Positions 7,092-9,597 of a stretch of DNA of 9,597 nucleotides are shown piece by piece; position 1 is the first letter of the stretch, and each line of letters begins with the position of its first letter. Location: positions 1 to 9,597 of the forward strand of contig WRFF01000057.1 in assembly GCA_009778945.1 (NCBI GenBank), given 5' to 3'. A program made the position numbers and the translations under genes. Below the pieces are notes generated by a model. The model did no database searches. It saw only the letters and a list, made by a program, of their open reading frames with translations, and was not told the origin of the DNA. The stretch comes from Clostridiales bacterium. GTDB taxonomy: Bacteria > Bacillota > Clostridia > Peptostreptococcales > Anaerovoracaceae.

Positions 7092-8048
7092 CTATTTCCA
7101 GTTCAATATTGCGGAACCGTAGGTCAGGCCCGCGCCGAAAGCGCTCAGGAACAGCGTTTGCCCCGGTTTGACGGCGCCCTCTTCCAACAGCTCGTCCAGC
7201 AGGATCGGGATGGAGGCCGACGAGGTATTGCCGTAGCGCATCACATTCTTGGGGAATTTTTCTTCCGGCTGTCCCAGCTTTTCGCGGACGTAATCCACAA
7301 TGCGGCCGTTGGCCTGATGGATCAGGAACAGGTCGATATCCTCGGAGGAAAAGCCTGTCTGCTTAAAAGCCCGTGTGATCTCCGCTTCCAGGACCCGGGT
7401 CGCGAACTTGAAAACCCGCCTTCCGTCCATATGCAGGACTTCCGGCACGGGGGGCCGGTCGGTGAAAGGGTTGTTGCCGATGGAGATAGGCCGGTTCAGC
7501 GGCGTCGGGTCGCCTTCGGTGCCCAGATGCAGATACCGAAGCGAATCCCCTTTGCCGAGGACGGCGGCCCCGGCCCCGTCCCCAAAGAGCACGCAGATGC
7601 TGCGGTGGTTCCAGTCCACCCAGGACGACATGCGTTCCAGGCCGATCACCAGGATCTTCTCGGCGCGGCCGCTGTCGAAATGCGCGGCGGCCATGGAAAG
7701 CGAGTACAGAAACCCGACGCAGCCGGCGTTCAGGTCCATCGAAGGACAGGTCGCGCCGATCCGCCCCGCGACACAGCACGCCAGCGACGGGGTGACGTAG
7801 TCGCCGCCGATCGTAGAGCACAGGATCAAATCCAGTTCGGCAGGTAAAACACCCGCTTTTTTCATCGCCTGCTCGGCGGCCGTGACCGCCAGGTCCGTCG
7901 CGGTTTCGGTACGGCAGACCCTCCGGCTGCGGATGCCCGTGCGGGAAACGATCCATTCGTCCGAAGTATCCAGAAATTCGGCCATCCGTTGGTTCTCTAT
8001 AATCTGTTCGGGAAGGCCGCGGCCGGTCCCGATGATTTCAAAGCTCAT
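7092..8048 (-). CDS. fabH: 3-oxoacyl-ACP synthase III FabH (KAS III)
   Basis: Condenses an acyl-CoA primer (acetyl-CoA or a branched acyl-CoA) with malonyl-ACP to begin fatty-acid synthesis. The 318 residues are the normal length. The thiolase-fold catalytic triad is intact: Cys110 in NAGCVGF, His244 in IHQANGR and Asn274 in GNTSSAS. Other family marks are SDEWIVSRTGIRSRR (29-43), FGDGAGAAVLG (155-165) and the terminal FGAGLTYGSAI. The ATG at 8048 is chosen because MSFEIIGTGRGLP is the natural N-terminus and GGAGGT lies just before it, although the 3-nt spacing is short; an in-frame extension to 8171 has no support. Primer preference cannot be read from the sequence. It is first in the fabH-fabZ pair and divergent from the Rrf2 gene, with about 218 bp between the two starts. 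Confidence 0.96.
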   Translation of the reverse strand: MSFEIIGTGRGLPEQIIENQRMAEFLDTSDEWIVSRTGIRSRRVCRTETATDLAVTAAEQAMKKAGVLPAELDLILCSTIGGDYVTPSLACCVAGRIGATCPSMDLNAGCVGFLYSLSMAAAHFDSGRAEKILVIGLERMSSWVDWNHRSICVLFGDGAGAAVLGKGDSLRYLHLGTEGDPTPLNRPISIGNNPFTDRPPVPEVLHMDGRRVFKFATRVLEAEITRAFKQTGFSSEDIDLFLIHQANGRIVDYVREKLGQPEEKFPKNVMRYGNTSSASIPILLDELLEEGAVKPGQTLFLSAFGAGLTYGSAILNWK

Positions 8049-8088
8049 GTTACCTCCAAATAAATTCTCCCGATTCCTTTTTTGCGTT

Positions 8089-8113
8089 TTTATACTATCC
8101 GAATTTTCCGGAT
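8089..8113 (-). promoter_or_regulatory. Likely fabH promoter region with a 17-bp inverted repeat
   Basis: The inverted repeat at 8097-8113 has arms ATCCG and CGGAT around a 7-bp centre. On the minus strand it is followed directly by -10-like sequence (TAGTAT at 8097-8092 or TATAAA at 8094-8089), about 40 bp before the fabH start. No good -35 box is placed 16-18 bp upstream, which suggests a weak or activator-dependent promoter. A second short inverted repeat, GGCT-N3-AGCC, lies at 8121-8131. The repeat could bind a regulator; nothing identifies which. Confidence 0.35.
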
Positions 8114-8199
8114 TTCGCCGGGCTCCCAGCCAAAATAAATGCTTTTTGTGAATAATTTCCGCACGCCCCATCCGTTTTGATGTTTTCAGATATTTTCAC

Positions 8200-8227
8200 T
8201 TGATTTTCTATAATTCCAGAGTATAAT
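8200..8227 (+). promoter_or_regulatory. Promoter of the Rrf2-family gene
   Basis: TTGATT (8200-8205) is followed after 16 bp by a perfect TATAAT (8222-8227), which predicts transcription from about 8234 and a leader near 33 nt. A second perfect TATAAT at 8209-8214 could serve an upstream start, with TTCAGA (8185-8190) 18 bp before it as a weak -35. Confidence 0.68.
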
Positions 8228-8230
8228 TAT
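8210..8230. repeat. Inverted repeat over the Rrf2 gene promoter, possible operator
   Basis: The 6-bp arms ATAATT (8210-8215) and AATTAT (8225-8230) are separated by 9 bp and overlap both TATAAT boxes. Rrf2 regulators commonly repress their own genes from AT-rich dyads over the promoter. Because the region is AT-rich, chance similarity cannot be excluded. Confidence 0.4.
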
Positions 8231-8251
8231 GAATATTTAGAATATATGAGC

Positions 8252-8260
8252 GGAGAGGTG
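8252..8260 (+). promoter_or_regulatory. Ribosome binding site fixing the Rrf2 TTG start
   Basis: GGAGAGGTG ends 6 nt before the TTG at 8267. An in-frame ATG at 8246 lies upstream of this site and has no ribosome site of its own, so translation most likely begins at the TTG. Confidence 0.75.
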
Positions 8261-8266
8261 AAAGCA

Positions 8267-8674
8267 TTGAAAATATCCACAAAGGGAAGATATGGGCTCA
8301 GGATGATGATTGATATAGCAGAGCACGATAACGGCGAATGGGTCACGATAAAAGAGATTTCCAGGCGCCAGGGGATTTCGATGAAATATTTAGAGCAGAT
8401 TGCGCCCCGCCTGACCCACGCCAGCCTGCTTCGGAGCGAGCGGGGTTCGCAGGGAGGGTACAGGCTCATGAAGATGCCGTGGCAGTATACGGCAGGAGAA
8501 ATTCTGCGCGCGACCGAGGGGGAACTTACTCCCATATCTTACATCGATGATGACGTAATTCTATGTGAGCGCAACGACATATGCAGCACCTTTGAGTTTT
8601 GGAAAGGACTCGGCGAAGCGATCGACGACTATGTGGATTCTATCTCTTTACAGGAGATGATTTCAAACCGTTAA
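8267..8674 (+). CDS. Rrf2-family transcriptional regulator, clostridial two-cysteine type (CymR/IscR relative)
   Basis: Winged-helix DNA-binding protein of 135 residues from a TTG start. The N-terminus KISTKGRYGLRMMIDIA (2-18) is the family hallmark. The helix-turn-helix is about residues 27-50 (ISRRQGISMKYLEQI), and SERGSQGGYRL (57-67) forms the wing. IscR binds an Fe-S cluster through three cysteines and a histidine, and Bacillus CymR has none. This protein has two, Cys100 and Cys106 (C-x5-C), in ILCERNDICSTFEFW. It is therefore intermediate, a form I recall as common in Clostridia. Cysteine metabolism, Fe-S status or redox are plausible signals, but no iscS, sufU or cysteine genes are nearby to settle this. 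The gene is divergent from fabH and convergent with apbE, with 50 bp between the facing stops and no clear terminator. Its own promoter overlaps a dyad, suggesting autoregulation. Confidence 0.92.
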   Translation: MKISTKGRYGLRMMIDIAEHDNGEWVTIKEISRRQGISMKYLEQIAPRLTHASLLRSERGSQGGYRLMKMPWQYTAGEILRATEGELTPISYIDDDVILCERNDICSTFEFWKGLGEAIDDYVDSISLQEMISNR

Positions 8675-8724
8675 TTCAAACAGCATCCATGAAAATTTCA
8701 CGGAGGGGATCAACAAAGTATGCG

Positions 8725-9597
8725 TTATGGATCAACCGCCGAATATCCTTTGTTTTTTGAGACAGCGTCATAAAGGGCGTTCGTCATGATTGTCCCATCG
8801 TGCATCACCCAGATAACGCCGGCCCCATACTTTTCCGCCAGCGCTTCGCCCTTGTTTTGCGGCAGGATGTCCAGCGGAGTGGAAAGCATGTCCGCTATTC
8901 CCGAGTCCGGATAAATAACCGTCACCGCTTCGTACAGGTTTGCCGGCATCAGAGACGCCGGGTCGATGACGTGATTATAGCGTACGCCGTTTACGGTATA
9001 AAATCTTTGGTAGTCCCCGCTTGAGACCACCGCCATATTGTCGACATAGACAATATCCAGGATATTGTTTGTGCCGTCGATATCCTCAAACGGATTCTGT
9101 ATGCCTATACCCCATCTGGCTCTGACACCGTCAAGCGGCTTTCCCACCGTCAAAACGTTCCCACCGCAGTCAATGATGCACGAATCAAAACCGATAGACC
9201 GCGCGTAGCCTGCGGCAAGCTGTACCGCGTAACCCTTGCCTGTCGCCCCGAGGTCGATAGACGCGTTTTTATCTTTAATGAAAACCGTACTTGCGCTTTT
9301 ATCTACGACTATGTTGCGAATGTCGGTATATTGGTTGGCCGCCCGAAGCTGCTCCATCGAAGGGACGGCTGCGGTATCGGGGGATTTGTTCCCCGCGGTC
9401 CGGTAATCGGCCCATACGGCAAGAACCGGACCCAAGCCAATGTTCAGGGCCCCTTCAGTTTTTGTATATGCCTCTACGGAAAACTGAATGAGGTTGAGCA
9501 AATCCGAATCCACTTTCACCGGGGTTATGCCGGCGTTATCGTTGATGGTTTTCGCGTTGTTCAAACCCGGATAGTTATTGTATATATCATAATCATG
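8725..9597 (-). CDS. apbE: FAD:protein FMN transferase ApbE (5' end outside window)
   Basis: Transfers FMN from FAD to a threonine of target flavoproteins (for example Rnf or Nqr subunits and extracytoplasmic FMN-binding domains), normally on the outer face of the membrane, using Mg2+. The window holds 290 codons plus the stop. The frame stays open to the right edge and the edge codons (DIYNNYPG) already resemble the ApbE N-terminal region, so a TTG at 9564 is not the true start. Family marks: INDNAG near 9520-9545, IGLGPVLAVW, DLGATGKGYAV (from 9255 down), IDCGGNVLTVG, SSGDYQRFY, HVIDP, and the metal-site segment ADMLST (8895-8878). ApbE proteins have about 310-350 residues, so the missing part is probably a signal peptide or lipobox and a few dozen residues. 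No flavinylation target is visible here. It ends 50 bp from the convergent Rrf2 gene. Confidence 0.94.
   Translation of the reverse strand, partial: HDYDIYNNYPGLNNAKTINDNAGITPVKVDSDLLNLIQFSVEAYTKTEGALNIGLGPVLAVWADYRTAGNKSPDTAAVPSMEQLRAANQYTDIRNIVVDKSASTVFIKDKNASIDLGATGKGYAVQLAAGYARSIGFDSCIIDCGGNVLTVGKPLDGVRARWGIGIQNPFEDIDGTNNILDIVYVDNMAVVSSGDYQRFYTVNGVRYNHVIDPASLMPANLYEAVTVIYPDSGIADMLSTPLDILPQNKGEALAEKYGAGVIWVMHDGTIMTNALYDAVSKNKGYSAVDP

Noticed and set aside
6618..7847. A 409-codon open frame on the plus strand across fabZ and fabH.
   Set aside because: It is wholly antisense to two enzymes with intact catalytic motifs, has no recognisable domain, and runs through the fabZ-fabH gap. Long shadow frames are expected in GC-rich codon contexts.
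8675..8724. Possible shared terminator between the converging Rrf2 and apbE genes (TGAAA-A-TTTCA near 8690-8700).
   Set aside because: The dyad leaves a one-base centre, has no GC-rich stem and no following T-run on either strand, so it does not meet the pattern of an intrinsic terminator.
8720..8773. A 17-codon plus-strand ORF starting with ATG after a GGAGGGG sequence.
   Set aside because: It overlaps the 3' end of apbE in antisense, is very short and has no supporting promoter. The purine-rich stretch is probably chance.
9562..9564. TTG at 9564 as the start of apbE.
   Set aside because: The frame continues upstream to the window edge with residues (DIYNNYPG) that fit the ApbE family, and there is no ribosome site; the real start lies outside the window.

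Overview
The window looks like chromosomal DNA from a Bacillota bacterium, most likely a Clostridia-type monoderm of moderate GC content. This rests on strong Shine-Dalgarno sites (AAGGAG, AAGGGAG, GGAGGT), frequent GTG/TTG starts, consensus sigma-A-type promoters, a single-chain SecDF, a clostridial-type two-cysteine Rrf2 regulator and a clostridial-style ApbE. I cannot name genus or species. Coding density is high, no stretch over 300 bases lacks a gene, and I see no tRNA, rRNA, CRISPR array, insertion sequence or integrase.

Layout, left to right. (1) 1-2534, minus strand: the Sec accessory genes, a fused secDF (3' end beyond the left edge) preceded by an unusually long yajC. (2) 2639-6533, minus strand: a compact efflux operon read marR, lipoprotein adaptor, short membrane-anchored adaptor, 14-TM DHA2/EmrB-type MFS pump. 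Its promoter is a perfect TTGACA-16-TATAAT with a 12-bp palindrome just downstream of the -10, a likely autoregulatory MarR site. (3) 6627-8048, minus strand: fabZ and fabH, an isolated pair of type II fatty-acid synthesis genes with intact catalytic residues. (4) 8267-8674, plus strand: an Rrf2-family regulator transcribed divergently from fabH. Its promoter has two TATAAT boxes inside an inverted repeat. (5) 8725-9597, minus strand: apbE (FAD:protein FMN transferase), convergent with the Rrf2 gene and cut at its 5' end by the right edge.

How the parts fit. YajC and SecDF support protein export. The MarR-controlled cassette probably exports a toxic hydrophobic compound and is induced when the ligand lifts MarR repression. 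FabH and FabZ start and dehydrate growing acyl chains. No transcription terminator is visible between fabZ and marR, so read-through could couple lipid synthesis to efflux, but marR has its own strong promoter. The Rrf2 protein probably senses a redox, Fe-S or cysteine-related signal and may control itself and perhaps fabH.

Most genes belong to known families. The least ordinary points are a DHA2 pump with two different adaptors (one lipidated, one lacking the alpha-hairpin), and a YajC with a lipoprotein-like leader plus an acidic tail. I do not see clear evidence for a wholly new system.
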